64,000 nucleotides of DNA from Lutraria lutraria (lineage: Eukaryota > Mollusca > Bivalvia > Venerida > Mactridae), in NCBI GenBank assembly GCA_964023205.1, contig OZ026847.1, positions 5,144,819-5,208,818 on the forward strand, read 5' to 3'. The position numbers and the translations under genes are program-made. Numbering within the stretch: the first letter of the stretch is position 1; each line of letters opens with the position of its first letter. This document shows positions 12,420 to 44,787 of this stretch, in pieces. Under the pieces are notes generated by a model, which searched no databases, was not told where the DNA came from, and saw only the letters and a program-made list of their open reading frames with translations.

Positions 12420-14404
12420 GCATGCATGCACGCAGCTGCTGCTGTTTTTTATAGTCGTTGTAGCTGCTGCTGCTGCTGCTGCTACTGTTGTTGTTGCTAC
12501 TACTGTTGTTATTGTTGTCGTTGATACTGCTATTGTTGATACTGCTATTGTTGCTGTTGATACTGTTATTTTAATTTATTGTTGCTACTGCTGTTGCTTT
12601 TGTTGTTGTTCTTGTTGTTGTTGTGGTTGTTGTTGCTGCTACTAATGTTGTTGCTATCGTTGTTGTTGTTACTGCTATTGATTATGTTTCAACTGCTATT
12701 GTTTTTGTTGTTGCTACTGCCTAGTGTTGTTGTTTTTGCTACTGCTAGTGTTGCTTTTGTTGCTACTGCTAGTGTTGTTGTTGTTGCTACTGCTAGCGCT
12801 GTTGTTGCTAGTTTTGTTGTTGTTGTTGCTACTTTTGTTATTGTTTTTGCTATTGTTGCTACTGCTAGTGTTATTGTTGTTGCTACTGCTAGTGTTGTTG
12901 CTATTGTTGCTACTGCTAGTGTTGTTGCTATTGTTGCTACTGCTAGTGTTGTTGTTGTTGCTACTGCTAGTGTTGTTGTTGTTGCTACTGCCTAGTGTTG
13001 TTGTTGTTGCTACTGCCTAGTGTTGTTGTTGTTGCTATTGTTGCTACTGCTAGTGTTGTTGTTGTTGCTATTGTTGCTACTGCTAGTGTTGTTGCTATTG
13101 TTGCTACTGCTAGTGTTGTTGTTGTTGCTACTGCTAGTGTTGTTGCTAGTGTTGCTACTGCTAGTGTTATTGTTGTTGCCACTGCTAGTGTTGTTGTTGT
13201 TGCTATTGTTGCTACTGCTAGTGTTGTTGTTGCTATTGTTGCTACTGCTAGTGTTGTTGCTATTGTTGCTACTGCTAGTGTTGTTGTTGCTACTGCTAGT
13301 GTTGTTGTTGTTGCTACTGCTAGTGTTATTGTTGTTGCTACTGTTGCTACTGTTGCTACTGCTAGTGTTATTGTTGTTGCTACTGCTAGTGTTATTGTTG
13401 TTGCTATTGTTGCTACTGCTAGTGTTGTTGTTGCTATTGTTGCTACTGCTAGTGTTGCTATTGTTGCTACTGCTAGTGTTATTGTTGTTGCTACTGCTAG
13501 TGTTGTTGCTATTGTTGCTACTGCTAGTGTTGTTGTTGTTGCTACTGCTAGTGTTGTTGTTGCTATTGTTGCTACTGCTAGTGTTGTTGTTGTTGTTGCT
13601 GCTGCTAGTGTTGATGTTGCTACTGCTAGTGTTGTTGTTGTTGCTACTGCTAGTGTTGTTGTTGTTGCTACTGCTAGTGTTGTTGTTGCTACTGTTGCTA
13701 CTGTTGCTACTGCTAGTGTTATTGTTGTTGTTGTTGCTACTGCTAGTGTTGTTGTTGCTATTGTTGCTACTGCTTGTGTTGCTATTGTTGCTACTGCTAG
13801 TGTTGCTATTGTTGCTACTGCTAGTGTTGTTGTTGTTGCTACTGCTAGTGTTGTTGTTGTTGCTAGTGTTTTTGTTGTTGCTACTGCCTAGTGTTGTTGT
13901 TGTTGCTACTGCTAGTGTTGTTGTTGTTGCTAGTGTTTTTGTTGTTGCTACTGCTAGTGTTGTTGTTGTTGCTACTGCTAGTGTTGTTGTTGTTGCTACT
14001 GCTAGTGTTGCTATTGTTGCTACTGCTAGTGTTGTTGTTGTTGCTACTGCTAGTGTTGTTGTTGTTGCTAGTGTTTTTGTTGTTGCTACTGCCTAGTGTT
14101 TTTGTTGTTGCTACTGCTAGTGTTGTTGTTGTTGCTACTGCTAGTGTTGTTGTTGTTGCTAGTGTTTTTGTTGTTGCTACTGCTAGTGTTGTTGTTGTTG
14201 CTACTGCTAGTGTTGTTGTTGTTGCTATTGTTTTTGTTGTTGCTACTGCCTAGTGTTGTTGTTTTTGCTACTGCTAGTGTTGCTTTTGTTGCTACTGCTA
14301 GTGTTGTTGTTGTTGCTACTGCTAGTGTTGTTGTTGCTTGTTTTGTTGTTGCTGCTGCTACTTTTGTTATTGTTTTTGATAATGTTGTTGTTGTTGCTAC
14401 TGCT
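12420..14404. repeat. GTT/GCT-rich compound minisatellite, block 1
   Basis: Units of (GTT)2-4 GCTACTGCTA, mostly 15-27 bp, sit in a larger GTT/GCT/ATT trinucleotide sea. Long open frames reading poly-Leu or VVVATAS arise because length changes are multiples of three. Single-base slips (ctgcctag) end them at 12719, 13018, 13890, 14095 and elsewhere, which argues against coding. Confidence 0.95.
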
Positions 14405-15269
14405 GTACATGTGAGACAATAGTCATTGCAGTCATTGATTATGATAGAATTATTGAATATTCATATTATGCAGGCTATAAGTATTTACTGAATTAATCAT
14501 CCGTCTGACTGACATGGTTTAAAACAAGGACATGAATTATCGATTGCCTCCCACAGTTGAGTGACTTCATGATACGTGTATGTACATTTTTATATCATTT
14601 AAGAGATTCAGTTTTAGATAATTCTAGTGTTGCTATTGTTGCTACTGCTAGTGTTGTTGTTGTTGCTTTTGTTGCTACTGCTAGTGTTGTTGCTACTGCT
14701 AGTGTTGTTGCTACTGCTAGTGTTATTGTTGTTGCTACTGCTAGTGTTGTTGTTGTTGCTACTGCTAGTGTTGTTGTTGTTGCTACTGCTAGTGTTGTTG
14801 TTGTTGCTACTGCTAGTGTTGTTGTTGTTGCTACTGCTAGTGTTGTTGTTGTTGCTACTGCTAGTGTTGTTGTTGTTGCTACTGCTAGTGTTGTTGTTGT
14901 TGCTACTGCCTAGTGTTGTTGTTGTTGCTACTGCTAGTGTTGCTATTGTTGCTACTGCTAGTGTTGTTGTTGTTGCTACTGCTAGTTTTGTTGTTGCTGC
15001 TGCTACTCTTTTTATTGTTTTTGCTAATGTTGTTGTTGTTGCTACTGCTGTACATGTGAGACAATAGTCATTGCAGTCATTGATTATGATAGTATCATTG
15101 AATATTCAAATTATGCAGGCTATAAGTATTTACTGAATTAATCATCCGTCTGACTGACATGGTTTAAAACAAGGACATGAATTATCGATTGCCTCCCACA
15201 GTTGAGTGACATCATGATACGTGTATGTACATTTTTATATCATTTAAAAGATTCAGTTTTAGATAATTC
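14330..15269. repeat. 645-bp tandem segmental duplication
   Basis: The unique stretch 14405-14624 (tgtacatgtgagacaatagt ... agataattc) recurs at 15050-15269, offset exactly 645 with about four substitutions. The array tail before it is duplicated as well. Confidence 0.95.
14625..15049. repeat. GTT/GCT-rich compound minisatellite, block 2
   Basis: Same unit type as block 1, including eight near-identical 21-bp units in a row (about 14,740-14,910). It is separated from block 1 by a unique 220-bp segment that is repeated again after this block. Confidence 0.95.
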
Positions 15270-15637
15270 AGAGTTCTTAATACTAGTTAATTATCTCGTG
15301 ACGGCCGCTATAATTGAGTTAAGGAAAAATATGAACACTCAGATTATTCAGCAAATAATCACGGAATCAGCCATCAGGCCAACGTTAAGAGTGTGCTATT
15401 TTATGGGTTCGTCAGTTCAGTTGAATCGAACAGAATATTTTTATCTACACCAAAACTGGAGCAGAATTATATACAGCCTATATTTAATTAGCATGATTTA
15501 CCTGTTGTTTAACTCAACTTTCGATAGCTATCGCTCCAGAGAGGAGGGAGGGGGAGATATAGCGGAAGAACCGGGCATTTATATCGATCCCTACTCTTAT
15601 TCGAATAGTTTTCCTGTGCCCGATGTAGTTTTTATTA

Positions 15638-15661
15638 TACATACATACATACATACATACA
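15638..15661. repeat. ATAC microsatellite
   Basis: A run of catacatacatacatacata. Confidence 0.9.
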
Positions 15662-16608
15662 TTAGTGCAAAGATAAAGATTCTTAAGACACCATGTGCGT
15701 CTGTATTCTGTTTTCATAAAAAAGTTGTTTGTCAGAAAAGGTCCTTACGATGTTTTGACATAGCTACGACGATATCATAAGTTGATTTAATATCGTACAC
15801 GACAGTAAGACAGCACTAGCGAATTCTATCTTTCTTGCTACGGGAGGTAACTCGTACTAATTTATTTCTTTTGAATTCCGGTGTTGTTTCCCTTACATCA
15901 AAGTCGCGCCTTACTATCGGAAATGGTCGAAGTCTAAGTGTCGATCATATTCGCATTTACGCTTATACATTCGATTCAATAGACAGCGTTTGACTCTGTG
16001 GTCAACACATGTTTTCTTCCTTTTTTCGGATAATACAGTTTACCAGATCGCTGGAATTATTACCTCATTTGGTATACAAAAATGTAATGACCGTGCATGT
16101 TGACGGCAAATTAATTCTTTAATAACACATGGCCCGGAATAGCAAATATAATGTATACAAAGAGAGTCACCTAATTTCTATATTTTGTAGCAGTACGGTA
16201 TATAGATAGTGTTGGTATAAATGAATTGACTGATATCATTCAGCCCGCTTACATATTATATAGTATATGGGTCTTTCGCAAAACACACCTAGCTGGTGTT
16301 GCTATGCTGTCACTTAGTACAGCGGTCAAACTGACCTAAAATCACCTACTGGTACAACAGCCCTATATTCCTCACGGAATACGATTGCCAGTCATGACAC
16401 TAAAGCTTAACATACTAAATATGTTTCATAATTATGCAAAGACAAGCACAACACAAAATTGATGGTGTTTCAGAAAAAAAAACATTCGGAAAAATACACT
16501 GCATACGAATGAATGGTACCAAAGACATGTATAGTATAGGTCTTTGTATATACAGGTCTTCGATGGTACTAATCCTGTTTTTTTATCGTAAAATACCAGA
16601 CAGCCAAC

Positions 16609-16736
16609 ATTAAGTCAAATTATGTTAGCGCCCATCTCCAAATAAAGGTCACCCTGTAATTAAAGTCCATTCATTTTAAAAACCATCATTGATAATTTAA
16701 AAAAAATGATTGGCTTTGTTCACTGATCTGACTGTA
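16609..16736. mobile_element. MITE family B copy, partial
   Basis: It shares 'aataaaggtcaccctgtaattaaagtccatt' wording with other copies, ends in tctgactgta, and is shortened internally. Confidence 0.5.
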
Positions 16737-18550
16737 TATTATTCAAATATGCTTAGAAAACAGTTGTACCGGTAACCGCAATCATGATTATGAATTATTG
16801 AATGGTATGTTATAATTATCTGTTGAACGGTTGACATTTAGTAACTCTCCTACACCGTTGACATAATGATAACTTGATAATGGAATCATGTGCAGTATTG
16901 TGTAGGTACTGGATGAAAATAAGCCCCCAGTTCAACATTTCGTTTCTTTAATTTCTGGTTCGACAGTAATTCCATGCAATTAAAGATGAATAGTTATTGA
17001 AAGGGTATGCATATTTTTACACGTTTAGTTCATGAACTAATGTCTGTTCGATTGAATTCAATAGTGGCTATATATAACATGTGTTTGAATTTACTGGGAA
17101 AAAACGAAGAAACGATATAATGAATATATTTAATAGCTCCGAACAGTGGATTTTGACAAATATAATTTTATCATCGATCCGTAAAAATCAAAATCTATGA
17201 ACTTTTTCATGATAAACTATATTTTTAATCTGACATAAACACCGACCACAGATATTTTGTACACTATATATATATATATGAGTGACGAGCTTATAATCAT
17301 TGGACTCAGTCTATATAAGCATTTCTTTAAATTAAATTAAAAACCGATGAAATACATATTTTTAGAATTCGTGACTAGTCTGATTATGGATACTTTACAT
17401 ATCTAAACACCATTTTGCACATACCAGAATGTCATGGTATTATATATACTTTTTTCTCGCCAATATTAAACGAAATATAACTAACGACGCAGTTTGTAAA
17501 TATAGACTCTATATATACACACAACTATTAACTCCCCACTATTTAAAATAAAACATGATTTATCAGCACTTGCTCAAAAGGTCATTGATCAATAAATTAA
17601 TGTTTATAAGGTAAACGTGCAGGTTTCCAAATTTGTAAACTTATAAATTACATGTCGTTTGTCCCCGGTGTACCCAAGCGGAACGTATTATGTGCATTAT
17701 GAAAATTGACTCGAAAATCACGTGCATTTATCACATTACCACGAGTCCAGGTTTTTTCAAGTTTTATTCAGTTTAGGCTGTATGTGTTAATTCATACATA
17801 GTATAATTATTACTTTCTAGCTCCGAGTATATATTATATAACATCCCTGTTTGTACTTATAACTATAATTTCATAACAGCAGGTAATTGCATTTAGATAA
17901 TACATGCAACTACCTGAAAACAAAAAGTTAAATTTTCATTTTAAACAGAAACAATTTTTTTCCAAATATTATTTCTTACATTAAAATATCTTAAAACTTG
18001 CAAGTAGTAACTTCGAGTCTATATTACGTTATGATAATATATCAAGTAGTTGTACCACTATTTGAATATATATAGTGTTCGCGCGTTTGCCCAGATACGC
18101 GACTCATATTAGCCCTAGTATATATATGTATAGATTTTATAAGATTTGGCTACGCGGCGCTAGATCTATAAGAATAAAAAAATCTGATCATGTATTGACT
18201 TTTTAAGGTCAAATTACAGTTAACTAAAACGTTTTCCGTAGGATAGGCTAATTGAATAAATAACTTGCACATACATGTAGCGTACTTAAAGCTCTACTTT
18301 CGAATAACCTGTGAAAACGCGAATGTATATCTAGGACACTTTACGTTGCTAAGTGACGCCGTTTAGGTCCAATGAAGCTATGAGTGTGTAACGCGGTTTG
18401 TATACATACAATTAAAGTAGTCCCTATGTTTTTCTTAAACCTTTTGGACTAAGCAGATTATAATTACAGTGGATTTTCAATGATCGAGTTTGAATTATCT
18501 CATATATACAACTCATAAAAGAAATATTCATTGAATATCCGTGATAATTT

Positions 18551-18614
18551 ATGCTAATTGGGAAATTTCGGCGCACCTGACGTCACACATCATTCGAGTT
18601 TGTAAACGAACAAG
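18551..18614 (+). promoter_or_regulatory. FoxJ proximal promoter/5' UTR with full CRE palindrome
   Basis: TGACGTCA, the complete palindromic cAMP-response element, is at 18578-18585, about 30 bp before the ATG. An octamer-like ATGCTAAT (18551-18558) and a reverse CCAAT box (ATTGG, 18557-18561) sit just upstream. No TATA box is convincing. The transcription start cannot be placed from sequence, so the CRE may lie in the 5' UTR. Confidence 0.45.
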
Positions 18615-38150
<19,536 letters not shown>

Positions 38151-41100
38151 GCAGATAATGGAGACAAAAGGTGTTGAAAGGAAATGAAAGAATCAAATTC
38201 ACAGACATTTGTGTGAAATATTCATTACCTGAGAAGCTGTCTGTCATCGAGATGTTTGTTAACACTTTGATTACAGTAGAACATGTTCTCATGTTTTTGT
38301 GCTTCAGTCGTGAATCAAACACAACAAACTTGTCGCTTGCGTAAGCTGGCAAATAAAACTGATGGCAAAGTATACAATTAAAGTGTTATGTGTAATGTTT
38401 TCTATTACAAGACAGCATGCCTGATAAAACTGGATTGGTGTTACATTGTGAAAAATGTTCACATATTGTTGAATAGTCATGTATATATTGCCAGGATATT
38501 TTCAGACGGATCTGTACAAGAATATGTCTTGTTATATTTTGAGAGGGTTTAAAAAATCAAACTTTGTTGAATTAAAACTAAGTGTTGTTAAATGTTAGGT
38601 CAACATCGCTTTGGCTTTTTAAGTAGAAGTGGTGAACATTTGCCAAAGTAGTATATAAAGTTGTTAGGTAAATCATGAGTAAAATAATTGATTTTTTAGT
38701 TTTAGTTCATCTGTAATAATGTTTGTAGTTTGTACATTTTGTAAATAGAATCAAATGTTTTAGAGAGAGGAATAGAGGGAGAGAAAGAGAGAGATCTTAA
38801 TTGTTAAAAACATTTTTTAGTCACATAAAAATATGTTCATCGGCTGATTTTTCCATAAGTCTTTGTTAATAACCTAATTGATCATTTACATGGTCTTCAA
38901 GTGGAAGTTCATATTAATTATATTCCCAAGTGTTTAATTTGAAATCTTGTATATTTATGCTTATTTCTATGTTTACTACAATCTCATGATATTCTAACTT
39001 TTATACCACTTTGTATAATTTTTCACTTTTCAATTCACAAGTGTACCTTTCTGTTAAGTTTCTGTCTTTTGTATTCTATGTTTAATACTTAGCTGTTTTT
39101 TTCCCTTACCTACCTATGCAGTTTGATGTGTATGAGAAGATTGGATGTACATTTCTCAGGGGAGTGCAATCTGACCAAATGCGTAAATGACTTCTTTGAG
39201 AAATGAGTTACCTCCCCTATCTGGCCTCGTTCTGGCCAGATGGGGGCAGTGCAATAGGTTGTTATAGTTACTGTTGTTTAGATTGTTAATGTTTGAATGT
39301 GTATTTATGTTCTCTAGATCTATCTTCATTGTACTGTTTGCTAAATCTGACGGTGACAGGCATATTTGTCTTCTTATAAACGATTGGCCTGTCTTGAGAA
39401 AATTATTTTCCGGCTTTGGCCTTTATTTTTAATGTTCCTATCTGTTGGCTTTATCTTGAAAATACTAAGTTATATCTGTGTTTGGTTGTGAATTTCATAT
39501 TTTTCTCATCTTGTAACTTTGTAAGAGACATTTTAATACGGTTACATTATGTACTGTTGCTATAGATCATAATTCTGTAAGTCAGAAATTGACAGTACTG
39601 TATGGATACAGTACAATATTGTTATACATTGTAATTCACTTTAAGTCCTCTAGTCTCTTAAAAACAAAAAATTGTTCATACTTCTCTGGCATTGTACTGA
39701 TTTCTCTAGACCTTACGCCTAATTCTATGAACATTTTAGCATAATACTACACTGTGTCTACTGTACTTTATGATCATTTATTGGAGTTTTGATAACTGGA
39801 GCCAAGGTTATAGAACTTAAGAACAGTATCTGAGCTTAAATCTTGATTCCAATCTCAGAGTATTATGGTTGAAAAGATGGAATTGATTTGATATGTTTAG
39901 ATACATGTTCAGCTCGATTATGCTGACAGATTAATGTATCAATAATATCATTCTTGTCTGATCATAATTAACTTTAAATTTAAGATTTGAGATTGGAGAC
40001 CGGTCTCAAGTTTTATAACCCTCGGGGTAAGGTTTTAAATAAATAAGTGTTGGCTGTATTGAGATGGTCATTGTATTCAGTTGGTTGCCAAGTGAGGTTT
40101 AACCAGGTACATGTATACCTGTTGTTGTTGTTGATGTTGTTTCACAAAATATTTATGTATATTTTGTACAGAAATAATTTATTTTATTCTATGATATTCT
40201 TATTTATGATTTATCAATCTCATTGAAGATTATTAATATGTCAAATACTTGTTTTGTGTTTATAAAGGGAGATAATTACAGTTTTTGTTCAATTTTTTTC
40301 TCTGTTTATTATCATTTTTGAGTGCTCAATTATTGATCTGCTGTACGGCATTCTGTATTTTCTATTTGTATTCATGTATGATGCTGAATTGTTCTTTTCC
40401 CTTGTTTTTCTATGTTGCTTAGATATATAGTTTTAAAATTCTGAAAAAATGAATATACTGAGGTTGAAGATTATAATATAATAGTTACCTTTCATGTTGC
40501 CGTAGAAATTGTTTTGTTCACTTCTGTAATTCAGTTTTTCAATTTGTTACGTCTGACAAAAAAATTGTCCTATTATAAGTATTGCTATGTGTATCTATTT
40601 TTCGTTATTTCGAATTTTTGAAAGCAAATTATGTTTATTTATGGACAGCTTTTATCATTTTGCACAGAAAAGTTTTTTTAAAAATAGTATATATGCGATG
40701 TGTTATATTTTTTAGTTGTTTAATGTCATACATATGAAACGAAACATATTTTACGAGAAACTTCCATTACTGATTACTATGTTGTACAAGGTGACATTCC
40801 ATATTTTTCTACTGATGTACACTTTAGTTTAAGTTCCATTGCGCATGTCTAATCCCGAACAGTCCAGGCCGGTGAACCAGATTAGACCATACGAAAACAT
40901 TGTTTCATATATTATCTTTACACTAACCAATTCTTAACAAACCATATTCATGTAATAGTATGCTGTGCACAAATGAGTAATAGGTATTTATTATAATTTT
41001 ATTGTTATTTTTTATAATTTTTTTTTGGACAAATAATACCAAGGCTGGCCTTATGATTGCAATGATTGTACTTTTTTGCTCATTTTGATTCTTCGTTTAT

Positions 41101-41750
41101 TTCTTGTGCTTTCTGTTGTTTCCATAGTAACCCAAGTGATTTTATTTCTTACCAGTTTCTACATGCAGTTTATTCATTCATTATTTATTTTATTTCATTT
41201 GATATTTCTGTTTTCTTGATTATAAATATGATGTTCATATAGCATATTGTATTAGTATTTTCCATTTGGGACCCGTTCTTAGTTTAAACGCTCATGGATC
41301 ATTTATAGTTACAGTATTAAGTTTTTGAACTTAGCCACCTTGGTCCAGTGCTTGTATGCATCTACTGATAATTTTTTTGTTTAAGTTCTATAAATATCAC
41401 AATGTTTGAAAGATGCTGATGATATTTCTTTGGTGTCTTTATATAAAGGTACATGATTTATACTACTAAGTGTTGTAGGAAAATCAAATATTTCATTTGA
41501 ACCACAGGGACTTAATTCAGATCTTTGGTCCATGTACTTCTCTATAATACAATGCCAAACCCTGTGGTATGAACTTAATGAAGAAAATTTTATTTGAGAC
41601 AAAAAATATTTTTAATTTGTGATTGTGATAATCTTAGTATCACATCTTTGTCTAATATACATAGGAAACTTAAGCATGAAGATGTTTTATGGTATTTGGT
41701 GTGTCCATAATATGACGTAATCTGATTTGTTGAATAAATGAAATTATAAA
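38151..41750 (+). other. Probable long FoxJ 3' UTR
   Basis: This AT/T-rich unique-looking sequence follows the FoxJ stop and lacks the MITEs and SINEs that fill the rest of the window. AATAAA signals occur near 38352 and 41733. The second, followed by a T-rich stretch, is a possible distal end, giving a UTR near 3.6 kb. The end is inferred, not shown. Confidence 0.4.
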
Positions 41751-42115
41751 CCTGTTGTCATAGTCACGATTTGTTTTAAATATATTTTTGTCTTAACTTA
41801 CAGTTTTCCATGTACATGCATCATTAACAGCTTACAACTTTACGCCTGTCATACATGGCCATTTTAAATTATCAAACTTTAAATCTTGCCATGTTGTAAT
41901 AAAAACGTGTGATTTTTTTTCATATTTGATAATTCATTTTTTCATGTCATCCGTAGTAAAAATCATGAAATAAGAAAGCTTGATTGTCTGAAAAAAACTT
42001 TTATTATTTTTATTTATGTAAATAGGACCTCTTCACTGGAGAAAAAAATCAAATATTTGCTCTGACATATAAAATTGCTATGGTTTTGACTCAAACATGC
42101 TCATGTTATCACAGG

Positions 42116-42415
42116 CTACTGGTGTGTGATAACAGCAAAATAAAGTTTAAAAAAAAAATAATTTTTACACCATGTATTATATTATAGAGATTATACTCTA
42201 TATATAATAAAAATAATTTTTTTTTGATATCATAAAAATATAATCTTAAATTACGGCAAAACTGAAACCTTTTTGCAGCATATTATAACTAAGTTGCTAA
42301 ACTTGTTTATTTTTCCGACCGGCAGAAATTTTTCAGAAAATAAATATTGTTTATATATGGTGAAAAAAAATTTTTTGTCTTGAAACTTTATTTTGCTGTT
42401 ATCACACACTGGTAG
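42116..42415. mobile_element. 300-bp foldback element with 33-bp inverted ends
   Basis: 42116-42148 (ctactggtgtgtgataac ... taaagttt) and 42383-42415 are reverse complements with two mismatches in 33. The interior is AT-rich, with further self-complementary runs (ttatactctatatataat). Confidence 0.8.
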
Positions 42416-42805
42416 TGTGTGTAACAAACCTGTTGATTGATGTCTAGTAATGCTACATATTCATCTTGTCTATATTTTTCATTAAGTACATTAAATATAT
42501 CTCCACATTTATTGGTCTGTGTTGTTAGGGGACTCTGTAGTTGAATAATCGCTAGCCCCTTATCTCTGTGAGTTTGTATGTCACCTTGGATTGGACAAAT
42601 TTCACTTAACTTCATATTATAGTTTTACTTAAATATTGAAGCTCCATTCCTTTGATTGCAAATTGTATGTACAACAATCGGCAGAAAATTTTCAGAAAAT
42701 ATAAATATTGTTTCTCTGGTAAAATAAACAAGTTTAGTGACTTAAGTATAATATACTGCAGTAAGGTTTTAGTTTTGCTGTAATTTAGGATTATATTTTT
42801 ATGAT
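42229..42805. repeat. 86-bp inverted repeat overlapping the foldback element
   Basis: Arms at 42229-42314 and 42720-42805 are reverse complements with roughly ten mismatches. A direct repeat beginning cggcagaaa lies just inside each arm (42322-42353, 42679-42713). This implies layered insertion or inversion events. Confidence 0.7.
42520..42610 (+). mobile_element. SINE fragment
   Basis: 'tgtagttgaataatcgctag ... ctgtgagtttgtatgtcacc' parallels the 31604 head. The boxes are decayed. Confidence 0.35.
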
Positions 42806-43006
42806 TATTTTATTAATAAAACGAATTAATGATGAGAGAAATGCTATACTCCGAATGTGATTTTTATATATTTTTTCTGAATTGATACTTTAAAGATAAT
42901 GTGGAGTTATGTCCCTTTACACTTTATTAATCTCAAGTATAAAAGTAATACTTACAGTGTGGGAATAATATGAGACTGTTTTATTATGAAATAATAATGA
43001 TCATTA

Positions 43007-43045
43007 TACCCTGATGAAGGCTTGTTAAAAGCCGAAACGTTGGTA
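43007..43045 (+). ncRNA. Hammerhead-ribozyme-like hairpin
   Basis: CTGATGA (43011-43017), hairpin GGC/GCC (43019-43021 with 43031-43033), GAAAC (43034-43038), GTT (43039-43041). Flanking TACC (43007-43010) pairs with GGTA (43042-43045) as a stem I, with AUU/AAU continuing after one mismatch. These are the elements of a minimal type I hammerhead with almost no stem III. One unpaired A (43018) after the core is not canonical. Confidence 0.4.
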
Positions 43046-44601
43046 CAATATAAAGTAGAAAAATACATCCGTTGTCAGTTGTTAGTACCACATATTTTTG
43101 TACTGTTTTCAAATATTATGAAATAAGTTAACTAACATGATATTATATGGAATATCTAGTTTGATGGAATAACGTTATTGTAATTATGTAAATTATTGTA
43201 AATACAATAATAAACATTCATTAAATATCTTTAAAGTTTGTGGGTAATATGCATCTAAATAATTACAAAATAAAATAAATTTTCATGAAGATTACATTTT
43301 GTAATCAAATTCTGATGATCACACCGATGTACGCCATTAATGTGCGTATCTCTACCAAATTAATTATATCCCATTATTATCTAGATTGTCTGATTTATGT
43401 TGTGTTAGATTACTTTTAAGATATTCCCTAATAACGTTCATAAGCTACTAAAGCATAAGCTACGTAAAGCTTTGAGCTGGGAATTGAAGTCCACCAAATG
43501 CTGTATGATAAAGAAATGAAGAAAGCACATGCCTGTTTGTATTATTGCGCAATTAATATATGGTACGATAAAATATTTTCATCATAGCTAGATAGACCAA
43601 AACTATCCATTACAAACTATTAAAAATTAATAATTTTCAATTTACAAAAATAATAAATCATAATTGTTGAATTTTATTACCCATTTTATAGTGGTATATT
43701 TGAAGAAATTTAATTTACTCTATCTACCATGGATTTTTGATTCATTACGGGGGGGGGGATTTAAATGGATTTCTAATTCATTTTGTCCTAACAGTAGCTT
43801 CTGAATTTACAGCCCATTACATTTTTTTATCTAGGATTGTTGAAAATGATGAATATGTTGAACAAATCGCTTGTTTTTAGCATCCAAACACTGCGACTTT
43901 TAGAATGCATGTTTTCGTTATGAGTGCTCTAATTTATAACTGGTAGAGGTCACCATGTTGTCTGTTGGTATTTAGAACATGCAGGGGTCAAATCATGAGA
44001 TCATAGGTCAAATATACAAGTTAAGGGTCTGGTTAGGTTTTTAAAAATCACAATGTAGAACCAGTTTACGAACTTAACCTTGAAAGAATGCATCCTTAGT
44101 TTGCAATATCTTACTGCGGTTTTATTATATTAATATTCTTAGTGAATTAGCATTTACATCTTGATAAAAAACTCCTTGTTTATTTGAACTGGCTGAATAC
44201 ACAGGTGTCCTTATCTTCATTCATACAGGAGTCTATTAGATTATGTTCTATAGGCAGAATGTCTTGTTCCTGATGTCTTATCTCGATATTACGCGGTTCC
44301 ATGTTCATTACAATGAAATATATGACAGGATGTCAGTCTGCAGCATTATGGAAAATGGCATTAGCAGATTTTGTTATACTCCTGGGAGGCATATAATATT
44401 TCCATGTAATGTTATCAATTATGCCTATTTTAATGTCAGAGCTGGTTGAATATGTTAGTGTCATTTTGTATGACATGTGATACAATGCCGTATTATTGCG
44501 TGACATTTTTAGAAAAAGAAAAAACTTGAAGCCGCAGCAGAAGCAGCTCTTGTTGTATATGCATGATTCTGTAAAACTTCAAAACTAATACTAAATTAAT
44601 T

Positions 44602-44787
44602 TCTGTCAAATCAGTGTTTGCAGCAACCTCTAAATATAGGCCATCCTGTGAATAAAGTCCATTCGTTTAAAAAAACAGTAATTGATTATTTAGAACAAAA
44701 TTACCTTCAAATATAATACCACCTGTCAATAAAGGTCATATTTTGTATGTCCAAAGGGTGGCCTTTCTTCACAGGTTTGATTTTACA
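44602..44787. mobile_element. MITE family B copy
   Basis: It holds 'ggccatcctgtgaataaagt' and ends with ttcacaggtttgatttta, the same family as 63767-63952. Confidence 0.65.

Larger units (their letters stand above)
15270..18550. other. Intergenic upstream of FoxJ
   Basis: Very AT-rich with TA-runs (e.g. near 17265). It includes a family B fragment and a 192-codon frame (15202-15780) with no recognised domain. FoxJ 5' non-coding exons could lie here but cannot be identified. Confidence 0.45.

Noticed and set aside
12579..15067. Poly-Leu and VVVATAS-type frames up to 358 codons
   Set aside because: Trinucleotide-based repeat; frames overlap in all registers and are broken by single-base slips. 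Not a collagen, silk or membrane protein.
15202..15780. 192-codon + frame starting MSDIMIRVCTFLYHL
   Set aside because: Longest non-satellite intergenic frame, but it starts in a duplicated segment, runs through an ATAC microsatellite, has no recognised domain and no splice context. Probably chance.
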